From: Thermoflexus hugenholtzii
GTDB taxonomy: Bacteria; Chloroflexota; Anaerolineae; Thermoflexales; Thermoflexaceae
Assembly: GCF_018771565.1 (NCBI RefSeq)
Contig: NZ_CP076326.1
Span: 1,426,001 to 1,490,000, forward strand
Reading direction: 5' to 3'
DNA: 64,000 bases
Under the pieces are notes generated by a model. It was not told where the DNA came from, made no database searches, and worked only from the letters and a program-made list of their open reading frames with translations. Shown piece by piece: positions 56,678 through 64,000 of this stretch; the stretch's first letter is position 1, and each line of letters begins with the position of its first letter. Made by a program: the position numbers and the translations under genes.

Positions 56678-57025
56678 TCAGCCCGGTGTCCCTTCCGGTT
56701 CGCCGCGCCGGGCCAGCAGGATGCTTCCCCGCAACGCCTCCTCCAGCCCGGGGGGAAGATCTGGACCCGTTAGCAAGAGGTCCAGGGCCACCTCCAGACG
56801 GCGAGAGAAGAAGAAAAAATAGGGCTTCATGGCTTCCAGGTGGTTTCCGGAGATCTCCCGCACCCGAAGCAGCAGATCCACATCGCTGGTCCCGGTGGCC
56901 GTCCCGGTCGCCAGGGAGCCGATCAGCCGCATCTCCAGGAGCTCCGGGAAGGCCTCCAGCGCCTCGGCGGCCGCCTCCCGCAACCGTCGGAGGAGCTCAT
57001 CCCGATCCAGGGAGATGGCTTTCAC
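56678..57025 (-). CDS. Nucleotidyltransferase (MNT type)
   Basis: 115 residues from GTG 57025. Polbeta-like core: LLEMRLIGSLATGTATGTSDVDLLLRV, with GSxxxG and DVD catalytic Asp residues intact. The start is uncertain because there is no clear ribosome-binding site; the longer frame to 57187 overlaps the HEPN gene in low-complexity sequence. Pairs with the adjacent HEPN protein; in such pairs the nucleotidyltransferase often AMPylates and silences the HEPN partner. Confidence 0.75.
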   Translation of the reverse strand: MKAISLDRDELLRRLREAAAEALEAFPELLEMRLIGSLATGTATGTSDVDLLLRVREISGNHLEAMKPYFFFFSRRLEVALDLLLTGPDLPPGLEEALRGSILLARRGEPEGTPG

Positions 57026-57395
57026 AGAACCGGAGGATTCGATCCGCCGCACGAAGCGTCTCCCGGGCCTGGGTTTCCGTGAAGTAATCCGCGGGCTTGC
57101 CGGAGGGGAAGCCGTTCGGATAACGAGGCGGGATGTAATAAAGGTCCAGCAATCGGGCATCATCCAGGATCTCAGGGGGAACTTCAATCCGCTGTCCGAT
57201 CCACTTCAGCATCTCGGTCAGGGAATGTCCCCACAGCGTCAGGCCCAGCGCGAGCCCCAGCGCCTTGACGACCTTCCCCGCGGACTGCTGGAGCGTGAAA
57301 CACGCCCATTCGTAGTATCCATACTGAGTGTCCAGGAGCGCCCATTCGCGATCCCGCTTCCCCTGCTCATACCAGTCCTTCCAGCGGCTGGCCAT
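56997..57395 (-). CDS. HEPN-domain protein
   Basis: 132 residues from ATG 57395 (MASRWKDWYEQGKRDREWA). The HEPN pattern is clear: YYEWACFTLQQSAGKVVKALGLALGLTLWGHSLTEMLKWIG. The Rx4-6H RNase motif is not evident; a His in GHSLTEML is the typical position for this subgroup. The gene overlaps the downstream nucleotidyltransferase by 29 bases. Together they form a HEPN/MNT module, possibly a toxin-antitoxin or defence pair. Confidence 0.8.
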   Translation of the reverse strand: MASRWKDWYEQGKRDREWALLDTQYGYYEWACFTLQQSAGKVVKALGLALGLTLWGHSLTEMLKWIGQRIEVPPEILDDARLLDLYYIPPRYPNGFPSGKPADYFTETQARETLRAADRILRFCESHLPGSG

Positions 57396-57715
57396 GGATC
57401 CCCCGCGGGGAGCGAATCCTTCGCCGGGAATTATGCCGGACCGTCCGGTGCAGGGCCCAGGAATCCTCCCCAGCCTTCCCTCTCCTGCCGATCCCATCCC
57501 GCTTCCCTGGCAAACGGCCTCGAGCCCCGGAGGAGCGAGCTCCCGTCCGGCGAAGGAGTCCGCACGGATCTGTTATCCCCGCATTTGACGGGGCTTCCCC
57601 CACCCCTCTAAAATGATGAGCGAAGCGATCGCTTTGCCGCCGGTCTGAGCGGGCTCAAGCGGATCTTCACGATAGACCCCCCCGATCCAGCGGGAGGGAT
57701 GGGAAGGTGAGCGGG
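57396..57715. other. Intergenic region, divergent promoters expected
   Basis: 320 bp between the HEPN gene (minus) and miaB (plus). A possible miaB -10, TAAAAT, lies near 57612. GC-rich stretches near 57430-57580 carry no supported gene. Confidence 0.45.
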
Positions 57716-59074
57716 ATGCGGTATTACATCCACACCTTCGGCTGCCAGATGAACGTGGCCGACAGCGAGCGGCTGGCCTCGGCCCTGGAGAAGCTTGGCT
57801 ATCAGATGGCCGAGCGGCCGGAGCAGGCCGACGTGCTGGTCGTCAACACCTGCGTCGTCCGCCGGTCGGCCGAGGAGAAGGCCTACGGGTGGCTCCACAT
57901 GGTCCGGCCCCTCAAGGAGCGGCGGCCGGACCGCGTGGTGGCGGTCATGGGCTGTCTGGTGGGCGTGAAGGGCAACGAGGGGCTGCGCCGGGCCTTCCCC
58001 TGGGTGGACGTCTTCATGCCCCCGGCGGACCCCCGGCCGCTGGTGGAGTTCCTGGCCCGGCGGGTCGATGAGGGCCGGGCGGTGGAGGACCTGGAGCGCA
58101 TGGTCCGCTACGCGCTCCAGGACGAGGAGCTGGTGCTGCCCCTCTCGGAGCGGGGCCGCAAGGTGACGGCCTACGTGCCGGTGGTCCACGGCTGCTCCTT
58201 CGGTTGCACCTTCTGCATCATCCCCTACCGCCGCGGCCCGGAGCGCAGCCGCCCGGTGGGCCAGGTGGTGGCCGAGGTGCGCGCCCTGGCCGAGCAGGGC
58301 GTCCGGGAGGTCACCTTGCTGGGCCAGATCGTCGACCGCTACGGGAAGGACATCCCCGACGGCCCGGACCTGGCGGACCTGCTGCGGGCGGTCCATGAGG
58401 TGGAGGGCATCCAGCGCATCCGCTTCCTCACCTCCCATCCCAGCTTCATGACCGACCGGATCATCGAGGCGGTGGCGGAGCTGCCCAAGGTCTGCGAGCA
58501 CATCGAGATCCCGGTTCAGGCGGGCAACGATGAGGTGCTGGCCCGCATGCGCCGGGGCTACACCGTGGCCGACTACAAGCGCGTGGTGGAGAAGATCCGC
58601 CGGCGCATCCCCAACGCCTCCATCGCCACGGACATCATCGTCGGCTTCTGCGGCGAAACCGAGGAGCAGTTCATGGACACCTACCGGCTGGTGGAGGAGC
58701 TGGAGTTCGACGTGGTGCACATCGCCAAATACTCCCCCCGGCCGGGGACGGTGGCCTGGCGCACCATGGCCGACGACGTGCCGCCCGAGGAGAAAGAGCG
58801 CCGCTTCCGCATGCTGGAGGAGCTTTACGAGCGGATCTCCCGCCGCAAGAACGAGGCCCTCATCGGGCAGACGGTGGAGATCCTGGTGGAGGACCGCAAC
58901 GAGAAGGGCAAGTGGTTCGGGCGGACCCGCAACAACAAGCTGGTCTTCTTCGAGGACGGCGACCGCGACTGGCGAGGGCAGCTGGTCTCCGTCCGCATCA
59001 CCGCCGCCGGCCCCTGGTCCCTCCAGGGAGTCCCCGTGGAGCCCAGTCTGGAGCCCGGTCGATCCCCACGCTGA
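57716..59074 (+). CDS. miaB: tRNA-2-methylthio-N6-dimethylallyladenosine synthase MiaB
   Basis: 452 residues. Radical-SAM methylthiotransferase that adds the 2-methylthio group at A37 of tRNA. The N-terminal auxiliary cluster uses Cys10, Cys46 and Cys80; the radical-SAM cluster is Cys160/164/167 in HGCSFGCTFCIIPYRRG. A C-terminal TRAM domain (IGQTVEILVEDRNEKGKWFGRT) completes it. ATG 57716 follows GGAAGGTG; GTG 57707 would add three residues. Followed by a terminator. Confidence 0.93.
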   Translation: MRYYIHTFGCQMNVADSERLASALEKLGYQMAERPEQADVLVVNTCVVRRSAEEKAYGWLHMVRPLKERRPDRVVAVMGCLVGVKGNEGLRRAFPWVDVFMPPADPRPLVEFLARRVDEGRAVEDLERMVRYALQDEELVLPLSERGRKVTAYVPVVHGCSFGCTFCIIPYRRGPERSRPVGQVVAEVRALAEQGVREVTLLGQIVDRYGKDIPDGPDLADLLRAVHEVEGIQRIRFLTSHPSFMTDRIIEAVAELPKVCEHIEIPVQAGNDEVLARMRRGYTVADYKRVVEKIRRRIPNASIATDIIVGFCGETEEQFMDTYRLVEELEFDVVHIAKYSPRPGTVAWRTMADDVPPEEKERRFRMLEELYERISRRKNEALIGQTVEILVEDRNEKGKWFGRTRNNKLVFFEDGDRDWRGQLVSVRITAAGPWSLQGVPVEPSLEPGRSPR

Positions 59075-59109
59075 AACCCCCGGCCTTCTCCGGCATCTTC
59101 GAAAACGAA

Positions 59110-59140
59110 GGGGCCGGACCGCGGATCCGGCCCCTTTTCC
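59110..59140 (+). terminator. Intrinsic terminator after miaB
   Basis: GGGGCCGGA (59110-59118) pairs with TCCGGCCCC (59126-59134) around a 7-base loop, followed by TTTTCC. 35 bases after the miaB stop. Confidence 0.8.
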
Positions 59141-59166
59141 CCAGGACCCTTATCCTCCGTTCGCGC

Positions 59167-59172
59167 TACAAT
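59167..59172 (+). promoter_or_regulatory. Probable -10 of xdhC
   Basis: TACAAT (59167-59172), 55 bases before the XdhC start. Its -35 is not clear. Confidence 0.4.
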
Positions 59173-59226
59173 GAAGGAGCCAGCGTCTGCAAGGTGAATC
59201 TACCCCCCTGAGCCTCAGGAGGCTAA

Positions 59227-60051
59227 ATGCGAGCGCTGTATGAGGCCATCCTGCGGGCGTATGAGGAAGACCGGCCGGTGGCGCTGTGCACCGTGATCCG
59301 GGCCCGCGGCTCCGTCCCCCGCCACGAGGCCGCCAAAATGCTCGTCCACCCCGACGGCCGGATCCAGGGGACCATCGGAGGCGGGGAGATGGAAGCGCGA
59401 GTGATCCAGGAGGCGCTCCACGTTATTCAGGAGGGACATCCTCGGCTGGTCCGTTACACCCTCTCCGACCCCCTACAGGGCGACCCCGGGGTCTGCGGCG
59501 GGGAGGTGGAGATCTTCATCGAACCCCTCCTGCCACCCGCGGTGCTGATCATCGGGGCCGGACACGTCGGCCGGGCCCTCGCCCACCTGGCCAAATGGCT
59601 GGGCTTCCGCGTCCTGGTCAGCGATGACCGGCCGGAGCTCTGCACCCCGGAATGGATCCCCGAGGCGGACCGCTTCTTCGTGGGGCCGCCCGAAGAGGTC
59701 CTCCCCCAGGCCCCGATTCACCATCAGACTTACATTGTCCTCACCACCCGGAACCATCCCCTGGACGTGCGGATCCTCCCGCTGATCCTGGATTCCCCGG
59801 CGCCCTACATCGGGGTGATCGGCTCCCGGCGGCGCTGGCTGCTGACGGCCAAGGCCCTGATGGAACGCGGCATCCCCCTGGAGCGCCTGGCCCGGGTGCG
59901 CTCGCCCGTAGGCCTGGAGCTCCGGGCGGAAACGCCGGAGGAGATCGCCGTCTCGATCATGGCGGAGATCATCGCCGTCCGGCGCGGGGGGAGCGGCGCG
60001 CCGATGACCGCAGATATCCGGGAGCTCTTGCGGGAAGCGATCCCCGGATGA
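59227..60051 (+). CDS. XdhC/CoxI family protein
   Basis: 274 residues. N-terminal XdhC_CoxI domain (ALCTVIRARGSVPRHEAAKMLV, GTIGGGEMEARVIQEA, GVCGGEVEIFIEPL) and a C-terminal Rossmann domain (VLIIGAGHVGRALAHLAKWLGF; YIGVIGSRRRW). These proteins insert sulfurated molybdenum cofactor into xanthine/CO-dehydrogenase-type enzymes. No such enzyme is in the window. Confidence 0.9.
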   Translation: MRALYEAILRAYEEDRPVALCTVIRARGSVPRHEAAKMLVHPDGRIQGTIGGGEMEARVIQEALHVIQEGHPRLVRYTLSDPLQGDPGVCGGEVEIFIEPLLPPAVLIIGAGHVGRALAHLAKWLGFRVLVSDDRPELCTPEWIPEADRFFVGPPEEVLPQAPIHHQTYIVLTTRNHPLDVRILPLILDSPAPYIGVIGSRRRWLLTAKALMERGIPLERLARVRSPVGLELRAETPEEIAVSIMAEIIAVRRGGSGAPMTADIRELLREAIPG

Positions 60052-60162
60052 GCTCCGGAAGCGGCGACCCGGCGGAGAAGCAGGGGCCGGATCGCCCGAA
60101 GAGGCGCCATCCGGCCCCACCCGATGCTCCACGAATGACCTGCGCGGTGCCTTCGGAGGAGA

Positions 60163-61338
60163 CTATTCGCGGAGGAACTCCCGGAGCTTGCGGGCGTAAG
60201 TGGGATGCCGCAGGCGGGCGAGGGCCTGGGCCTCGATCTGCCGCACCCGCTCCCGCGTAACCCCCAGCTTGCGCCCCACCTCCTCCAGCGTGTAGGAACG
60301 CCCGTCCGCCAGCCCATAGCGCAGCTGGAGGATGCGGGCTTCGCGCGGGGAGAGGGTGGCCAGCGCCTCGTGCAGGATCTCCCGCAACATCTGCTGGCTC
60401 ACTGCCTCCGCCGGGGAGGCCGTCCCCCGATCCTCGATGAAGTCCCCCAGCACGCTCTCTTCCTCATCATCCGTGGGGGTCTCCAAGGAGAGAGGCTGGC
60501 GGGCCATCTGGAGCAACTGCTCCGCCCGCGCCCGGGGGATGCCCATCGCCTCCGCCAGCTCCTCCGGCGTCGGCTCCCGGCCCAGCTCCTGGGCCAGTTG
60601 CTGCTGGAGGCGCATGAGCTTGTTGATCTGATCCCCCATATGGACAGGGACGCGGATGGTGCGGGATTGGTCGGCGATGGCCCGGGTGACCGCCTGGCGG
60701 ATCCACCAGGTGGCATAGGTGGAGAACTTGTGGCCCCGGCGCCAGTCGAATTTCTTCACCGCCCGGATCAGGCCGATGTTGCCCTCCTGGATGAGGTCCG
60801 AAAGGGGAAGGCCCCGGCCCGCGTATTTCTTGGCCACGCTGATCACCAATCGGGTGTTGGCCAGGATGAGGTGTTCCTGGGCCGCCCGCCCGTCGGCGAC
60901 GATCTCCTCCAGCCGACGGCGCTCCTCGGGGGAGAGACCCCCCTGGGCCAGGCGTCGCTCCGCCGCCCGCCCGCGCTCGATCCGCCGGGCCAGCTCCACC
61001 TCCTCCTCCGGCGTCAGCAGGGGGATCCGCCCCACCTCCTTGAGATAGAGGCTGAGGAGGTCATCGGAGTCCAGCTCCGCCTCCAGCTCCTCCTCCCAGA
61101 GGCCTTCTTCGTCAACCTCCTCCTCCGCGGAGATCGGGCCTTCCTCCTCGGGAGCGTCCGTAACCTCCACCCCTGCCTCCAGAAGGGCCGCGAAGATCTC
61201 ATCCAGCCGATCCAGGTCGTTCTCGGCCTCGGGGAAGAACTCCAGGATCTCTTCAAAGGTCACATACCCCCGGGATCGACCCAGGGCGAGGAGCTGGTCC
61301 AGCGTCGTGCGATGCGGGCTCAGGATTCCCTCCAGCAT
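60163..61338 (-). CDS. rpoD: Primary sigma factor RpoD (SigA)
   Basis: 391 residues. A short 1.1-like region lies at 1-55, then an acidic stretch ([17 protein letters not shown]). Region 1.2 begins [22 protein letters not shown]. Region 2 carries [43 protein letters not shown] and the -10-binding [17 protein letters not shown]. Region 3 follows, and 4.2 has the helix-turn-helix [27 protein letters not shown]. Group 1 features are complete. GGAGGAATCGGCTTC precedes the ATG. It fits the near-consensus promoters seen in the window. Confidence 0.95.
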   Translation of the reverse strand: MLEGILSPHRTTLDQLLALGRSRGYVTFEEILEFFPEAENDLDRLDEIFAALLEAGVEVTDAPEEEGPISAEEEVDEEGLWEEELEAELDSDDLLSLYLKEVGRIPLLTPEEEVELARRIERGRAAERRLAQGGLSPEERRRLEEIVADGRAAQEHLILANTRLVISVAKKYAGRGLPLSDLIQEGNIGLIRAVKKFDWRRGHKFSTYATWWIRQAVTRAIADQSRTIRVPVHMGDQINKLMRLQQQLAQELGREPTPEELAEAMGIPRARAEQLLQMARQPLSLETPTDDEEESVLGDFIEDRGTASPAEAVSQQMLREILHEALATLSPREARILQLRYGLADGRSYTLEEVGRKLGVTRERVRQIEAQALARLRHPTYARKLREFLRE

Positions 61339-61373
61339 GAAGCCGATTCCTCCATCAGGTTTGACCGCTTCGA

Positions 61374-62000
61374 TCAGGGTGTCGGAGTCACACCCGGGGT
61401 GGGCGAAGGGCCGGGCGTGGGAGTGGGCGTGGCCGTCGGCGTAGGGGTCACCGTCGGCGTGGGCGTGGGCGTCGCCAGCGGCGGCTCCGTGATCAGCTTC
61501 CGGGCCTCATCGATGGCGAAGGTCCCCACCACATACACCGCCGGATCCCCCTCCCGGCGCACGTAATAGCCACCCCCGATCGGCGTCGCCGTCCCCACCG
61601 TCAGCGTGAACACCCGATCCGTGGCGCTGATCCCAATCGTGTAAGTCGGCGTCACCAGCCCATAGGCGGAGAGATCCGTGACGTCGGAAATCACCTGCTG
61701 AACGAAGAGCGTCGCCAGCCCTCCGGCCAGGGTGTCCAGGGCATCCTGGCGCACCAGATGGCGGGTGGGCGCGATCATGAACCACTGTCCGCTGGCATCC
61801 CGCTCCACCTCCGCCTCCCGCCCGGCGGCGTGGTCGATGACCCGGATGCGCTGGATGGCGGCGCTGCTCACCTCCAGGAGGTTGCGGGATGCGCCCGCCG
61901 GCGTCGGCGTGGGACGAGCCGTGATCCTCGGCTCCAAGTATACAAAGAGGGCCAGGATCAGGAAAGCGACCACCAGGCCCAGCGTCCCCCAGCGCTTCAT
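61374..62000 (-). CDS. DUF4340-like exported protein with TP-rich tail
   Basis: 208 residues. N-terminal membrane anchor ([18 protein letters not shown]), one DUF4340 domain ([46 protein letters not shown]) and a low-complexity Thr-Pro tail of about 35 residues. DUF4340 proteins accompany GldG-type ABC systems, as here: the gene is 68 bases downstream of gldG. GGAGGTGATCGGCG precedes the start. Confidence 0.85.
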   Translation of the reverse strand: MKRWGTLGLVVAFLILALFVYLEPRITARPTPTPAGASRNLLEVSSAAIQRIRVIDHAAGREAEVERDASGQWFMIAPTRHLVRQDALDTLAGGLATLFVQQVISDVTDLSAYGLVTPTYTIGISATDRVFTLTVGTATPIGGGYYVRREGDPAVYVVGTFAIDEARKLITEPPLATPTPTPTVTPTPTATPTPTPGPSPTPGVTPTP

Positions 62001-62068
62001 CGCCGATCACCTCCGATCCGATGCCCGGCTTCTATGAGAAAAGACCGCATCGGGATCCTCGAATCCCC

Positions 62069-63643
62069 TCAGCGACGCTGCCACCATACCATGGCGCCGG
62101 CGGCCAGGACCAGCAGCGGCATGGCCACCACCGTCAGCATGAAGACGGTGCGGACCTGGGCCGGCGTGGCGCTCAGGGCGCGGACGGTGGCGGAGGGAGA
62201 CTGGCGCAGCCCGATCAGGACCTCGGACTCCGAGAGCCAGTTGACGGCGTTGACGAACAGATCCAGGTTGGCGAAGGGCAGGTTCGCCCCCACGTTCTGG
62301 TTGGCGGCGAAATCCGCATCTCCGAAAAGGACCAGGCGGCCTTTCCCGTTCACCTGCTCCACCGCCACAGCCAGGGCCTGAGGCCCCACCGGCTTGCCGC
62401 CCGGCCCCGGCAACCGTCCCTGGCTTAACCCCTGGCGCAACGCGCCCAGATCCGTCTCGCCCCAGCTCTGGTTGCTGGTCTCCACCAGCCGGACGGCGCG
62501 GAAGCGGTCCGAAGGGACGCGGCTGTCATCGATGGAGCGCGCGGCCGGGAAGGCCGTGGCGATCCCGCGCAGCTTCTCCGTGATCGGGCTGAACCCGTAG
62601 CGGCCGGCCACCGGGGTGAGCGGATCCGTGAACATCGAGCTCACCGGATCGACGATCACGTCATCCCGGAAAGCGATCCCCCAGTCCGCCAGCACCCGGT
62701 TGATGGACTCGGTCACCCCGGCTCCGACGTTCTGGAGGGCGGGATCCAGCGCGATCAGCATCCGCCCGCCGGCGTTGAGATAGCCTTTCAAGGCCTCAAC
62801 CTCGCGATCCAGCAGCGGGCGGGTGGGGCCGACCAGGATCACGGCCGCCGCATCCGCGGGCACCGTCGCCGTGACCGCCAGGTTCAGGGGCTCCACCGCA
62901 TATCCCTCCCGTTCCAGGGCCCGACGGACCTGGGCGTAGCCGTTGTCCCCTTCCTCCTGGATGTCCCGCTCCCCATGGCCGGTGAGGACGTAGATCTTGG
63001 GCTGGGTCGTGCGGATCAGCTTCACCAGGGCTGAGGTGAATTCCTGTTCCGTATAGAGGGTGACCTGCTGCCGTCGATCCCCCATCACGAAGAGGATCGT
63101 CCCGTCCTGGCTGACCCCCCACTGCCGGGCCAGGGAGGCCTGGGCCACCGGATCGATGAACCGGTAAGAGAACTTCCCGTTGCTGTAATGCCGATACTGA
63201 TCCAGCAGATCCGCCGCATCCTCCCGGGCGAACTGGAAGTTCTGGGAGAAGAAGGCCAGGGCCTCCACCGGCTGGGGGAGGGCGCTGAGGATCTGGAGGG
63301 TCTGAGGGGAGAGGGAGAAACGCCGCTCCGCGGTCACATCCCAGCGCTGGGCGTGGCGGACCGCCAGGATGTTCAGCAAGACCATGATGCCGATGAAGGC
63401 CGCGCTGGCCAGGACGGCGTTGGCGCCGAAGGCGAAGGGGCGCCCCTGGATCCAGGCGCGGGCCTGCTCCGGGGCCAGGTAGATGGCGATCCCCCCCAGC
63501 AGGACGGCCAGAAGGAGGGCGACCACGCTGGGCGCGCCGAGCCGCCCCTCGATGGTCCAGGCGACCGCGGCGGCGACGAGAGCCAGGAGGGCAAGCCCCC
63601 ACAGCGCCCGGAGGATCGCTTCGGACGGCCGGGCCAGGTTCAT
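62069..63643 (-). CDS. GldG-like ABC transporter auxiliary protein
   Basis: 524 residues from ATG 63643. Three N-terminal membrane helices (about 10-90) are followed by a large extracytoplasmic ABC-type auxiliary domain: RFSLSPQTLQILSALPQPVEALAFFSQN, IYVLTGHGERDIQEEGDNGY and LVLFGDADFAANQNVG. A final membrane helix lies near 505. The start overlaps the permease stop (ATGA), so the two are coupled. In Bacteroidetes GldG works in gliding; here it is more likely part of an exporter. Confidence 0.88.
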   Translation of the reverse strand: MNLARPSEAILRALWGLALLALVAAAVAWTIEGRLGAPSVVALLLAVLLGGIAIYLAPEQARAWIQGRPFAFGANAVLASAAFIGIMVLLNILAVRHAQRWDVTAERRFSLSPQTLQILSALPQPVEALAFFSQNFQFAREDAADLLDQYRHYSNGKFSYRFIDPVAQASLARQWGVSQDGTILFVMGDRRQQVTLYTEQEFTSALVKLIRTTQPKIYVLTGHGERDIQEEGDNGYAQVRRALEREGYAVEPLNLAVTATVPADAAAVILVGPTRPLLDREVEALKGYLNAGGRMLIALDPALQNVGAGVTESINRVLADWGIAFRDDVIVDPVSSMFTDPLTPVAGRYGFSPITEKLRGIATAFPAARSIDDSRVPSDRFRAVRLVETSNQSWGETDLGALRQGLSQGRLPGPGGKPVGPQALAVAVEQVNGKGRLVLFGDADFAANQNVGANLPFANLDLFVNAVNWLSESEVLIGLRQSPSATVRALSATPAQVRTVFMLTVVAMPLLVLAAGAMVWWQRR

Positions 63644-64000
63644 CGCCACCTCCGCGAATTCAGGATCTGCACGGTGAGGAACAGGAAAGCTGCGGTGACG
63701 CTCAGGTAATACACGATGTCCGCCGTGTCGATCAAGCCCCGACGGAAGTTCAGAAGGTGGTTCCGCAGATCCAAATGGTTCAGAATCTGCTGGAGGATGG
63801 GGTTGGTGATCCCATCCGCGGGCAGGCTGGCCACCGCCAGCAGGATCACCAGCCCGATCCCCACCACCGCCGCCACCACCTGGTTCTGGGAAAGGGAGGA
63901 GGAGAACAGGCCGATGGAAAGCAACGCCGCCCCGAAGAGGGCCATCCCCAGGTAGCCGGAGAGGATGGGGCCGACGTCCGGGTTGCCTCGCATCCAGAAC
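63640..64000 (-). CDS. ABC-2 type permease (GldF-like), partial
   Basis: The 3' end of a permease gene cut by the window edge. About 120 residues are visible with several membrane helices: LGMALFGAALLSIGLFSSSLSQNQVVAAVVG, then VILLAVASLPADG, and YYLSVTAAFLFLTVQILNSRRW. The SLSQNQVVAA phrase is typical of GldF/ABC-2 permeases with GldG partners. An ATPase gene is expected beyond the edge. Confidence 0.85.
   Translation of the reverse strand, partial: FWMRGNPDVGPILSGYLGMALFGAALLSIGLFSSSLSQNQVVAAVVGIGLVILLAVASLPADGITNPILQQILNHLDLRNHLLNFRRGLIDTADIVYYLSVTAAFLFLTVQILNSRRWR

Overview
The window is GC-rich bacterial chromosome carrying a complete set of information-processing and housekeeping genes (RpoD, NusB, TatA/TatC, MiaB, FabG, GroES). 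The combination of a LysW-dependent aminoadipate lysine operon, a GldG/DUF4340 ABC cluster, a cyclic-2,3-diphosphoglycerate synthetase-like protein and very GC-rich coding points to a thermophilic member of the Chloroflexota, perhaps Thermoflexus-like. That placement is an inference from gene content, not from a search.

Layout. (1) 35-5857: a 1940-residue STAND/NACHT-type ATPase whose C-terminal half is an array of 26 near-identical TPR-like repeats. (2) 6216-16457: the aminoadipate lysine pathway. A strong promoter is followed by a short leader ORF with tandem Lys codons and an intrinsic terminator, then lysW, lysX, lysY, lysZ, a 0.77-kb cluster of ~160-bp palindromic repeats, lysJ, lysK, homocitrate synthase and the two homoaconitase subunits. 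An oppositely oriented DUF4058 gene splits the last two. (3) 16505-24630: two tRNA-Ser genes, a rhomboid protease, an OmpR-type regulator, an AAA ATPase, DUF2207 and zinc-ribbon membrane proteins, a TlpA/Lgt-like pair and a NarL-type regulator. (4) 23956-35205: a long same-strand block. Its distal end is a two-component pair, a double-MerR regulator and an MFS exporter. Its proximal part looks like a redox/electrophile-stress module: two VOC dioxygenase-type proteins, two DoxX proteins (one frameshifted), two DsbA-fold proteins and a methyltransferase. It starts at a sigma-70 promoter with a perfect 8+6+8 operator palindrome. One DsbA-fold gene has an in-frame TGA exactly where the first active-site Cys belongs, preceded by a good start and followed by a SECIS-like hairpin, so it is a candidate selenoprotein.

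(5) 35224-50840: remains of a MntA/HepT toxin-antitoxin pair, a penicillin-binding-like protein without its catalytic Ser/Lys, PlsY, a ThiF-family enzyme, an FKBP with a terminator in its leader, glutaredoxin, GroES, lipoproteins, a helical-domain/GH108 muramidase fusion, and a folate cluster (PTPS-III-like protein overlapping an HPPK-DHPS fusion). (6) 50886-52534: an IS605-type TnpB element with a probable omega-RNA, beside a 223-bp derivative without a transposase gene; this TnpB lacks the RuvC-III Asp. (7) 52619-64000: fabG-asp23-nusB-tatA-tatC-cDPGS operon, HEPN/nucleotidyltransferase pair, miaB, xdhC, rpoD, and a gliding-type ABC exporter cut by the window edge.

Candidates for undescribed biology, in order: the TGA-containing DsbA homologue, the lysine leader, the TnpB element with its solo right end, the repeat-array STAND ATPase, and the operator-controlled redox block.
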